From the NCBI RefSeq assembly GCF_051014445.1, contig NC_135134.1:28461672-28525671 (forward strand): a stretch of 64,000 nucleotides of DNA, in the 5' to 3' direction. The position numbers were made by a program, and so were the translations under genes. A model generated the notes under the pieces. The model was not told the origin of the DNA and searched no databases. It saw only the letters and a program-made list of their open reading frames with translations. The DNA comes from Colletes latitarsis (Eukaryota; Arthropoda; Insecta; Hymenoptera; Colletidae). This document shows positions 1-8,512 of the stretch, piece after piece (position 1 is the stretch's first letter; each line of letters starts with the position of its first letter).

Positions 1-59
1 GAAATATGCGAAAGTATGAGCATGATGAGAGCAAATCCCAGACCTAACCTAGACCTAAC

Positions 60-235
60 ATGCGTTATCCACTAAAATATTGATCAAAACCAGGTTTATT
101 GGACTGTTTCAGTGTGGTACCACATTACTACGTGCTCCAAACCGAAAAAAGCCCAGAATCTGGCCATCATGTATGAGAAATATGCGAACCTATGAACCTG
201 ATGACTGCAAATCCCAACCCTAACCTAGACCTAAC
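60..235 (+). repeat. Monomer class B (representative)
   Basis: Diagnostic sites: 'ggtttattggactg' after the start block, 'acgtgctccaaaccg' in the middle, 'catcatgtatgag', then 'gtatgaacctgatgactgc' and 'cccaaccctaacc'. Other copies include 588, 1644, 2173, 3582, 7809, 8161, 16261, 22072, 34053, 44447, 57130 and 63822. The end of this class is the most telomere-like part of the array (see findings). A subclass at 588, 2701, 9921, 12210, 13971 and 17494 has 'cataactacgtgctcc' and 'ctggtcatcatg'. Confidence 0.9.
113..124. repeat. 12 bp perfect dyad, once per monomer (example)
   Basis: TGTGGTACCACA is its own reverse complement and lies about 53-64 bases after the phase point. It occurs in most monomers of every class except J (TGTGATACCACA) and H (altered right arm), so it recurs roughly every 176 bp with class-specific gaps. 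It contains GGTACC. Dyads are a known feature of several centromeric satellites; a role here is inference. Confidence 0.9.
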
Positions 236-392
236 ATGCGTTATCCTCTAAAATATTGATCGAGACCAGGTTTAGTCGACTGTTTCAGTGTGGTATCACA
301 TTACTACGTGATGCAAGCCAAAAAAAGCCAAGAATCTAGCCATCAAGCATGAGAAATATGCGAAAGAATGAGCCTGATGAGTGCAAATCCCA

Positions 393-411
393 GACCTAAC
401 CTAGACCTAAC
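393..411 (+). repeat. 11 bp-period direct repeat at monomer end (example)
   Basis: GACCTAAC, CTA, GACCTAAC: two identical 8-mers 11 bases apart, directly before the phase point. Present in classes D, F, K and M; altered to 'aatccagacctaac' in E and J, 'aacatagacctaac' in G, and 'ccaactcaggctt/gactt' in I and L. This tail is therefore a good class marker as well as a short internal duplication. Confidence 0.88.
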
Positions 412-587
412 ATGCGTTATCCTCTAAAATATTGATCGAGACCAGGTTTAGTCGACTGTTTCAGTGTGGTACCACATTACTACGTGATCCAAACCAAAAA
501 AAGACCAGAATCTGGCCAACAAGTATGAGAAATATGCGAAAGTATGACCCTGATGAGGGAAAATCCCAGACCTAATCCAGACCTAAC
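412..587 (+). repeat. Monomer class E (representative)
   Basis: Diagnostic sites: 'gatcgagacc', 'gtcgactg', 'gatccaaaccaaaaaaagac', 'ctggccaacaagtatgag', 'gaccctgatgagggaaaatc', and 'aatccagacc'. Copies that follow class J usually begin with 'atgcgttttcccctaaa' (3406, 4463, 5519, 12738, 24889, 55545). Class E is common at 0-25 kb and 55-62 kb; in the 29-53 kb core I saw only its right half, joined to L or I left halves. Confidence 0.88.
521..557 (+). repeat. Degenerate 9-10 bp subrepeats within the monomer (example)
   Basis: Reading by nines and tens gives aagtatgag, aaatatgcg, aaagtatgac, cctgatgag. All four share a T-A/G-T-G core at the same phase. The block lies about 110-146 bases into the monomer and is recognisable in every class. 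It suggests that this third of the monomer grew from a short motif; the period is close to one helical turn. Confidence 0.7.
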
Positions 588-763
588 ATGCGTTATCCTC
601 TAAAATATTGATCGAAACCAGGTTTATTGGACTGTTTCAGTGTGGTACCACATAACTACGTGCTCCAAACCGAAAAAAGCCCAGAATCTGGTCATCATGT
701 ATGAGAAATATGCGAATGTATGAACCTGATGACTGCAAATCCCAACCCTAACCTAGACCTAAC

Positions 764-939
764 ATGCGTTATCCTCTAAAATATTGATCGAGACCAGGTT
801 TAGTCGACTGTTTCAGTGTGGTACCACATTACTGCGTGATCCAAACCAGAAAATGGCCAGGATCTGGCCATCAAGTATTAGAAATATGCGAAAGTATGAG
901 CCTGATGAGAGCAAATCCCAGAGCTAACCTAGACCTAAC
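764..939 (+). repeat. Monomer class F (representative)
   Basis: Diagnostic sites: 'cattactgcgtgatcc', 'cagaaaatggccaggatctg', 'caagtattagaaatatgcg' and 'gagagcaaatccc'. Full or hybrid copies were found only at 764, 2877, 4815, 10097, 14147, 17670, 58187 and 60300, so the class is missing from the central 40 kb. It normally precedes class G. It carries a perfect 8 bp hairpin at 853-871, annotated separately. The 2877 copy has one inserted C near its start (gttatccctct) and is 177 bp. Confidence 0.88.
853..871. repeat. Perfect 8 bp inverted repeat in class F (hairpin)
   Basis: Arms ATGGCCAG and CTGGCCAT flank a 3-base GAT spacer. The 19-base element recurs in the other class F copies except 10097, where 'ctggacatc' breaks the outer arm. 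Class M/E chimeras with 'aaaatggccagg' (38281, 38633, 47973, 48325) carry it too. Other classes keep a weaker version (ccag-aat-ctgg). A cruciform or RNA hairpin is possible; function is unknown. Confidence 0.8.
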
Positions 940-1115
940 ATGAGTTATCCTTCGAAATGTTGACCCAGACTAGGTTTAATTGACTGTTTCAGTGTGGTAC
1001 CACATTACCACGTGATCCAAACCAGAAAAAACCCAGGATCTGTTCAACAGGTATGTGAAGAATGCGAAAGTGTGAGCCTGATGAGGGTAAATCCCGGACC
1101 TAACATAGACCTAAC
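940..1115 (+). repeat. Monomer class G (representative)
   Basis: The most divergent left end in the array: 'atgagttatccttcgaaatg', then 'ttgacccagactagg' in place of the usual 'tgatcgaaaccagg'. It continues with 'taattgactg', 'ttaccacgtgatcc', 'cccaggatctgttcaacagg', 'tatgtgaagaatgcg', 'gtgtgagcctgatgagggta', and 'cccggacctaacatagacc'. Two sublineages exist: 'ccttcgaaatg' (940, 3054, 10273, 14323, 17846) and 'cctttgaaatg' (20312, 21544, 24185, 28413, 54665, 58363, 63470 and others). It contains CACGTG. Tandem G-G pairs occur at 28413/28589, 54665/54841 and 63470/63646. Confidence 0.9.
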
Positions 1116-1291
1116 ATGCGTTATCCTCTAAAATATTGATCGAAACCAGGTTTAATGGTCTGCTTCAGCGTGATACCGCATTACTACGTGATCGAAACCA
1201 AAAAAGGCCCAGAATCTGGCCATCAAGTATGAGAAATATGCGAAAGTATGAGCCTGATGAGTGCAAATCCCAGACCTAACCTAGAACTAAC
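1116..1291 (+). repeat. Monomer class H (representative)
   Basis: Diagnostic sites: 'ggtttaatggtctgcttcag', 'cgtgataccgcatt' (most other copies 'cgtggtaccgcatt'), 'gatcgaaaccaaaaaaggc', and 'gcctgatgagtgc'. It lies between G and I in most copies (1116, 10449, 14499, 18022, 20488, 24361, 31056, 35814, 40217, 55017, 58539). Copies from 20488 onward often have 'ccacgttta' instead of 'ccaggttta'. The central 12 bp dyad is broken here because the right arm reads 'ccgca'. Confidence 0.88.
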
Positions 1292-1467
1292 ATGCGTTAT
1301 CCTCTAAAATATCGATCGAAACCAGGTTTAATCGACTGTTTCAGTGTGGTACCACATTACTACGTGATCCAATCCAGAAAGAGCCCAGAATCTGGCCATC
1401 AAGTAAGAGATATATGCGAAAGTATGAGCCTGATGGGGGCAAATCCTACATCCAACTCAGGCTTAAC
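1292..1467 (+). repeat. Monomer class I (representative; pseudo-ORF carrier)
   Basis: Diagnostic sites: 'aaatatcgatcgaaacc' (the usual TGATCG is CGATCG), 'taatcgactg', 'gatccaatccagaaagagcc', 'caagtaagagatatatgcg', 'gcctgatgggggc', and 'tccaactcaggctt'. The TGA-to-CGA change removes the stop that closes most other classes at codon 8, giving a 63-codon frame that always stops at the TAA in 'cctctaaaa' of the next monomer. More than 35 copies recur across the window, including 4111, 10625, 20664, 31761, 40393, 50085, 58715 and 61710. The overlap ATCGATCG holds the sites ATCGAT and CGATCG. I read this as satellite variation and not as a gene. Confidence 0.93.
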
Positions 1468-1643
1468 ATGCGTTTTCCCCTAAAATATTGATCGAAACCA
1501 GGTTTAATGGACTGTTTCAGTGTGATACCACATTACCACGTGATCCAAACCAGAAAAAACCCGGGATCTGGCCAACAAGTATGCGGAAAATGCGAAAGTA
1601 TGAGCCTGATGAGGGCAAATCCCAGACCTAATCCAGACCTAAC
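1468..1643 (+). repeat. Monomer class J (representative)
   Basis: Diagnostic sites: 'ggtttaatggactg', 'gtgataccacattaccacg', 'gaaaaaacccgggatctgg', 'caagtatgcggaaaatgcg', 'gcctgatgagggc', and 'aatccagacc'. It almost always follows class I, or class L in B D K L J units. CCCGGG is diagnostic. GATACC replaces GGTACC, so the dyad is lost and no KpnI-type site is present. Subclasses: 'gatcgacacc'/'atgaactg' (25770, 29823, 31937, 43389, 46210), 'tattggtcg' with 'accacctgatcc' (26652, 33877, 37400, 44271, 47092), and 'accacttgatcc' (50966, 52728). Confidence 0.92.
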
Positions 1644-1819
1644 ATGCGTTATCCTCTAAAATATTGATCGAAACCAGGTTTATTGGACTGTTTCAGTGTG
1701 GTACCACATTACTACGTGCTCCAAACCGAAAAAAGCCCAGAATCTGGCCATCATGTATGAGAAATATGCGAATGTATGAACCTGATGACTGCAAATCCCA
1801 ACCCTAACCTAGACCTAAC

Positions 1820-1995
1820 ATGCGTTATCCTCTAAAATATTGATCGAGACCAGGTTTAGTCGACTGTTTCAGTGTGGTACCACATTACTACGTGATGCAA
1901 GCCAAAAAAAGCCCAGAATCTAGCCATCAAGTATGAGAAATATGCGAAAGTATGAGCCTGATGAGTGCAAATCCCAGACCTAACCTAGACCTAAC
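1820..1995 (+). repeat. Monomer class D (representative)
   Basis: Diagnostic sites: 'gatcgagacc', 'ggtttagtcgactg' (contains GTCGAC), 'gatgcaagccaaaaaaagc', 'aatctagccatcaag', and 'gcctgatgagtgc'. Other copies include 236, 2349, 7104, 8337, 9569, 11329, 16437, 22952, 31408, 40745 and 53080. It usually follows class B and precedes class K. Copies at 3758 and 5871 carry the variants 'aaatatcgatcgagacc' and 'gatgcaatcc'. Confidence 0.9.
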
Positions 1996-2172
1996 ATGTG
2001 CTATCCTCTAAAATATTGATCGAGACCAGGTTTAATTTGACAGTTTCAGTGTGGTACCACATAACTACGTGATCCAAACCAGAGAAAGCCCAGGATCTGG
2101 CCAACAAGCATGAGAAATATGCGAAAGTATGAGCATGATGAGAGCAAATCCCAGACCTAACCTAGACCTAAC
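1996..2172 (+). repeat. Monomer class K, the 177 bp class (representative)
   Basis: Diagnostic sites: usually 'atgtgctatcctc', 'ggtttaatttgacag' (one base longer than the other classes here), 'cataactacgtgatcc', 'aaccagagaaagcc', 'caacaagcatgag', and 'gagcatgatgagagc'. I count 51 copies. Subtypes: 'gatcacgacc' with 'gaccatgatgag' (25417, 29470, 31584, 42507, 50613, 57482), 'gttatcaact' starts (25946, 28941, 32113, 33171, 45328), 'tttgatag' (26299, 33524, 37047, 43918, 46739) and 'tttgactg' (15379, 15556, 19078). Confidence 0.93.
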
Positions 2173-3405
2173 ATGCGTTATCCACTAAAATATTGATCGA
2201 AACCAGGTTTATTGGACTGTTTCAGTGTGGTACCACATTACTACGTGCTCCAAACCGAAAAAAGCCCAGAATCTGGCCATCATGTATGAGAAATATGCGA
2301 ATGTATGAACCTGATGACTGCAAATCCCAACCCTAACCTAGACCTAACATGCGTTATCCTCTAAAATATTGATCGAGACCAGGTTTAGTCGACTGTTTCA
2401 GTGTGGTACCACATTACTACGTGATGCAAGCCAAAAAAAGCCCAGAATCTAGCCATCAAGCATGAGAAATATGCGAAAGTATGAGCCTGATGAGTGCAAA
2501 TCCCAGACCTAACCTAGACCTAACATGCGTTATCCTCTAAAATATTGATCGAGACCAGGTTTAGTCGACTGTTTCAGTGTGGTACCACATTACTACGTGA
2601 TCCAAACCAAAAAAAGACCAGAATCTGGCCAACAAGTATGAGAAATATGCGAAAGTATGACCCTGATGAGGGAAAATCCCAGACCTAATCCAGACCTAAC
2701 ATGCGTTATCCTCTAAAATATTGATCGAAACCAGGTTTATTGGACTGTTTCAGTGTGGTACCACATAACTACGTGCTCCAAACCGAAAAAAGCCCAGAAT
2801 CTGGTCATCATGTATGAGAAATATGCGAATGTATGAACCTGATGACTGCAAATCCCAACCCTAACCTAGACCTAACATGCGTTATCCCTCTAAAATATTG
2901 ATCGAGACCAGGTTTAGTCGACTGTTTCAGTGTGGTACCATATTACTGCGTGATCCAAACCAGAAAATGGCCAGGATCTGGCCATCAAGTATTAGAAATA
3001 TGCGAAAGTATGAGCCTGATGAGAGCAAATCCCAGAGCTAACCTCGACCTAACATGAGTTATCCTTCGAAATGTTGACCCAGACTAGGTTTAATTGACTG
3101 TTTCAGTGTGGTACCACATTACCACGTGATCCAAACCAGAAAAAACCCAGGATCTGTTCAACAGGTATGTGAAGAATGCGAAAGTGTGAGCCTGATGAGG
3201 GTAAATCCCGGACCTAACATAGACCTAACATGCGTTATCCTCTAAAATATTGATCGAAACCAGGTTTAATGGTCTGCTTCAGCGTGATACCGCATTACCA
3301 CGTGATCCAAACCAGACAAAACCCGGGATCTGGCCAACAAGAATGCGGAAAATGCGAAAGTATGAGCCTGATGAGGGCAAATCCCAGACCTAATCCAGAC
3401 CTAAC
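2173..3405 (+). repeat. Second, truncated 12-mer copy ending in an H/J chimera
   Basis: Monomers at 2173-3229 repeat B D E B F G of the first unit nearly base for base. The monomer at 3230 starts as H ('ggtctgcttcagcgtgatac') and switches near 3298 to J ('ccacgtgatccaaacc', 'cccgggatctgg'). Class I and the rest of H and J are skipped, as expected from an out-of-register exchange that removed two monomers. Confidence 0.87.
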
Positions 3406-6400
3406 ATGCGTTTTCCCCTAAAATATTGATCGAGACCAGGTTTAGTCGACTGTTTCAATGTGGTACCACATTACTACGTGATCCAAACCAAAAAAAGACC
3501 AGAATCTGGCCAACAAGTATGAGAAATATGCGAAAGTATGACCCTGATGAGGGAAAATCCCAGACCTAATCCAGACCTAACATGCGTTATCCTCTAAAAT
3601 ATTGATCGAAACCAGGTTTATTGGACTGTTTCAGTGTGGTACCACATTACTACGTGCTCCAAACCGAAAAAAGCCCAGAATCTGGCCATCATGTATGAGA
3701 AATATGCGAATGTATGAACCTGATGACTGCAAATCGCAACCCTGACGTAGACCTAACATGCGTTATCCTCTAAAATATCGATCGAGACCAGGTTTAGTCG
3801 ACTGTTTCAGTGTGGTACCACATTACTACGTGATGCAATCCAAAAAAAGCCCAGAATCTAGCGATCAAGTATGAGAAATATGCGAACGTATGAGCCTGAT
3901 GAGTGCAAATCCCAGACCTAACCTAGACCTAACATGTGCTATCCTCTGAAATATTGATCGAGACCAGGTTTAATTTGACAGTTTCAGTGTGGTACCACAT
4001 AACTACGTGATCCAAACCAGAGAAAGCCCAGGATCTGGCCAACAAGCATGAGAAATATGCGAAAGTATGAGCATGATGAGAGCAAATCCCAGACCTAACC
4101 TAGACCTAACATGCGTTATCCTCTAAAATATCGATCGAAACCAGGTTTAATCGACTGTTTCAGTGTGGTACCACATTACTACGTGATCCAATCCAGAAAG
4201 AGACCAGAATCTGGCCATCAAGTAAGAGATATATGCGCAAGTATGAGCCTGATGGGGGCAAATCCTACATCCAACTCAGGCTTAACATGTGTTATCCTCT
4301 AAAATATTCATCGAAACCAGGTTTAATGGACTGTTTCAGTGTGAGACCACATTACCACGTGATCCAAACCGGAAAAAACCTGGGATCTGGCCAACAAGTA
4401 TGCGGAAAATGCGAAAGTATGAGCCTGATGAGGGCAAATCCCAGACCTAATCCAGACCTAACATGCGTTTTCCCCTAAAATATTGATCGAGACCAGGTTT
4501 AGTCGACAGTTTCAGTGTGGTACCACATTACTACGTGATCCAAACCAAAAAAAGACCAGAATCTGGCCAACAAGTATGAGAAATATGCGAAATTATGACC
4601 CTGATGAGGGAAAATCCCAGACCTAATCCAGACCTAACATGCGTTATCCTCTAAAATATTGATCGAAACCAGGTTTATTGGACTGTTTCAGTGTGGTACC
4701 ACATTACTACGTGCTCCAAACCGAAAAAAGCCCAGAATGTGGCCATCATGTATGAGAAATATGCGAATGTATGAACCTGATGACTGCAAATCCCAACCCT
4801 AACCTAGACCTAACATGCGTTATCCTCTAATATATTGATCGAGACCAGGTTTAGTCGACTGTTTCAGTGTGGTACCACATTACTGCGTGATCCAAACCAG
4901 AAAATGGCCAGGATCTGGCCATCAAGTATTAGAAATATGCGAAAGTATGACCCTGATGAGGGAAAATCCCAGACCTAATCCAGACCTAACATGCGTTATC
5001 CTCTAAAATATTGATCGAAACCAGGTTTATTGGACTGTTTCAGTGTGGTACCACATTACTACGTGCTCCAAACCGAAAAAAGCCCAGAATCTGGCCATCA
5101 AGTATGAGAAATATGCGAAAGTATGAGCCTGATGAGTGCAAATCCCAGACCTAACCTAGACCTAACATGCGTTATCCTCTAAAATATCGATCGAAACCAG
5201 GTTTAATCGACTGTTTCAGTGTGGTACCACATTACTACGTGATCCAATCCAGAAAGAGCCCAGAATCTGGCCATCAAGTAAGAGATATATGCGAAAGTAT
5301 GAGCCTGATGGGGGCAAATCCTACATCCAACTCAGGCTTAACATGTGTTATCCTCTAAAATATTGATCAAAACCAGGTTTAATGGACTGTTTCAGTGTGA
5401 TACCACATTACCACGTGATCCAAACCAGAAAAAACCCGGGATCTGGCCAACAAGAATGCGGAAAATGCGAAAGTATGAGCCTGATGAGGGCAAATCCCAG
5501 ACCTAATCCAGACCTAACATGCGTTTTCCCCTAAAATATTGATCGAGACCAGGTTTAGTCGACTGTTTCAACGTGGTACCACATTACTACGTGATCCAAA
5601 CCAAAAAAAGACCAGAATCTGGCCAACAAGTATGAGAAATATGCGAAAATATGACCCTGATGAGGGAAAATCCCAGACCTAATCCAGACCTAACATGCGT
5701 TATCCTCTAAAATATTGATCGAAACCAGGTTTATTGGACTGTTTCAGTGTGGTACCACATTACTACGAGCTCCAAACCGAAAAAAGCCCAGAATCTGGCC
5801 ATCATGTATGAGAAATATGCGAATGTATGAACCTGATGACTGCAAATCGCAAACCTAACCTAGACCTAACATGCGTTATCCTCTAAAATATCGATCGAGA
5901 CCAGGTTTAGTCGACTGTTTCAGTGTGGTACCACATTACTACGTGATGCAATCCAAAAAAAGCCCAGAATCTAGCGATCAAGTATGAGAAATATGCGAAA
6001 GTATGAGCCTGATGAGTGCAAATCCCAGACCTAACCTAGACCTAACATGTGCTATCCTCTAAAATATTGATCGAGACCAGGTTTAATTTGACAGTTTCAG
6101 TGTGGTACCACATAACTACGTGATTCAAACCAGAGAAAGCCCAGGATCTGGCCAACAAGCATGAGAAATATGCGAAAGTATGAGCATGATGAGAGCAAAT
6201 CCCAGACCTAACCTAGACCTAACATGCGTTATCCTCTAAAATATCGATCGAAACCAGGTTTAATCGACTGTTTCAGTGTGGTACCACATTACTACGTGAT
6301 CCAATCCAGAAAGAGCCCAGAATCTGGCCATCAAGTAAGAGATATATGCGAAAGTATGAGCCTGATGGGGGCAAATCCTACATCCAACTCAGGCTTAACA

Positions 6401-6927
6401 TGTGTTATCCTCTAAAATATTGATCGAAACCAGGTTTAATGGACTGTTTCAGTGTGAGACCACATTACCACGTGATCCAAACCAGAAAAAACCCGGGATC
6501 TGGCCAACAAGTATGCGGAAAATGCGAAAGTATGAGCCTGATGAGGGCAAATCCCAGACCTAATCCAGACCTAACATGCGTTTTCCCCTAAAATAATGAT
6601 CGAGACCAGGTTTAGTCGACTGTTTCAGTGTGGTACCACATTACTACGTGATCCAAACCAAAAAAAGACCAGAATCTGGCCAACAAGTATGAGAAATATG
6701 CGAAAGTATGACCCTGATGAGGGCAAATCCCAGACCTAATCCAGACCTAACATGCGTTATCCTCTAAAATATTGATCGAGACCAGGTTTAATCGACTGTT
6801 TCAGTGTGGTACCACATTACTACGTGATCCAATCCAGAAAGAGCCCAGAATCTGGCCATCAAGTAAGAGATATATGCGAAAGTATGAGCCTGATGGGGGC
6901 AAATCCTACATCCAACTCAGGCTTAAC
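3406..6927 (+). repeat. Three 6-monomer HORs (E B D K I J)
   Basis: Units start at 3406, 4463 and 5519 (1057, 1056 and 1057 bp). The first and third read E B D K I J. In the second, D and K are replaced by an F/E chimera (4815) and a B-left monomer with a D- or H-like right end (4991). A fourth unit begins at 6576 with E, then an I-like monomer at 6752 (I body after 'attgatcgagacc'). Confidence 0.85.
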
Positions 6928-7456
6928 ATGTGTTATCCTCTATAATATTGATCGAAACCAGGTTTATTGGACTGTTTCAGTGTGGTACCACATTACTACG
7001 TGCTCCAAACCGAAAAAAGCCCAGAATCTGGCCATCATGTATGAGAAATATGCGAATGTATGAACCTGATGACTGGAAATCCCAACCCTAACCTAGACCT
7101 AACATGCGTTATCCTCTAAAATATTGATCGAGACCAGGTTTAGTCGACTGTTTCAGTGTGGTACCACATTACTACGTGATGCAAGCCAAAAAAAGCCCAG
7201 AATCTAGCCATCAAGTATGAGAAATATGCGAAAGTATGAGTCTGATGAGTGCAAATCCCAGACCTAACCTAGACCTAACAAGTGCTATCCTCTAAAATAT
7301 TGATCGAGACCAGGTTTAATTTGACAGTTTCAGTGTGGTACCACATAACTACGTGATCCAAACCAGAGAAAGCCCAGGATCTGGCCAACAAGCATGAGAA
7401 ATATGCGAAAGTATGAGCATGATGAGAGCAAATCCCAGACCTAACCTAGACCTAAC

Positions 7457-7632
7457 ATGCGTTATCCACTAAAATATTGATCGTGCCCAGGTTTAGTCGA
7501 CTGTTTCGGTGTGGTACCACATTACTACGTGATCCAATCCAGAAGAAGCCCAGAATCTGGCCATCAAGTAAGAGATATATGCGAAAGTGTGAGCCTGAGG
7601 AGGGCAAATCCTAGACCCAACTCAGACTTAAC
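7457..7632 (+). repeat. Monomer class L (representative)
   Basis: Diagnostic sites: 'gttatccactaaa', 'gatcgtgcccagg' (or 'gatcgtgaccaggc'), 'gtcgactgtttcggtgtgg', 'gatccaatccagaagaagcc' (or 'aaaaagcc'), 'gcctgaggagggc', and 'tagacccaactcagactt'. It follows K in K L J units and N in N L M units. It is first seen at 7457 and common thereafter; I saw none in 1-7456. Right-half chimeras with E ('ccaaaccaaaaaaagacc') and D ('gatgagtgc') are common from 26 to 47 kb. Confidence 0.88.
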
Positions 7633-7808
7633 ATGTGTTATCCTCTAAAATATTGATCGAAACCAGGTTTAATGGACTGTTTCAGTGTGATACCACATTA
7701 CCACCTGATCCAAACCAGAAAAAACCCGGGATCTGGCCAACAAGTATGCGGAAAATGCGAAAGTATGAGCCTGATGAGGGCAAATCCCAGACCTAATCCA
7801 GACCTAAC

Positions 7809-8512
7809 ATGCGTTATCCTCTAAAATATTGATCGAAACCAGGTTTATTGGACTGTTTCAGTGTGGTACCACATTACTACGTGCTCCAAACCGAAAAAAG
7901 CCCAGCATCTGGCCATCATGTATGAGAAATATGCGAATGTATGAACCTGATGACTGCAAATCCCAACCCTAACCTAGACCTAACATGCGTTATCCTCTAA
8001 AATATTGATCGAGACCAGGTTTAGTCGACTGTTTCAGTGTAGTACCACATTACTACGTGATGCAAGCCAAAAAAAGCCCAGAATCTAGCCATCAAGTATG
8101 AGAAATATGCGAAAGTATGAGCCTGATGAGGGCAAATCCCAGACCTAATCCAGACCTAACATGCGTTATCCTCTAAAATATTGATCGAAACCAGGTTTAT
8201 TGGACTGTTTCAGTGTGGTACCACATTACTACGTGCTCCAAACCGAAAAAAGCCCAGCATCTGGCCATCATGTATGAGAAATATGCGAATGTATGAACCT
8301 GATGACTGCAAATCCCAACCCTAACCTAGACCTAACATGCGTTATCCTCTAAAATATTGATCGAGACCAGGTTTAGTCGACTGTTTCAGTGTAGTACCAC
8401 ATTACTACGTGATGCAAGCCAAAAAAAGCCCAGAATCTAGCCATCAAGTATGAGAAATATGCGAAAGTATGAGCCTGATGAGTGCAAATCCCAGACCAAA
8501 CCTAGACCTAAC
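7809..8512 (+). repeat. Recent 352 bp (two-monomer) tandem duplication
   Basis: The pairs at 7809-8160 and 8161-8512 share two private changes, 'cagcatctgg' and 'gtgtagtacc', found nowhere else that I noticed. The D monomer of the first pair switches to a J-like tail ('gcctgatgagggc', 'aatccagacc') near 8115, marking the exchange point. Confidence 0.87.

Larger units (their letters stand above)
1..2172 (+). repeat. 12-monomer HOR (B D E B F G H I J B D K)
   Basis: The twelve monomers at 60-2172 run B D E B F G H I J B D K, 2113 bp in all (12 x 176 plus one base from K). Positions 1-59 match 2114-2172, so the window opens inside a preceding copy. Within the unit, B occurs three times and D twice, so the 12-mer was itself assembled from smaller repeats. 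Confidence 0.88.

Noticed and set aside
944..1040. CACGTG in classes G and J as a G-box or E-box regulatory element
   Set aside because: It is one base from the array-wide 'tacgtg', occurs only in satellite context and has no gene nearby, so a regulatory label is not supported.
1537..1570. CENP-B box in class J around 'aaaaaacccggg'
   Set aside because: Only the ANNCGGG half of the NTTCGNNNNANNCGGGN pattern fits; the TTCG half is absent (CAGA at that position). No other class offers a better match on either strand.
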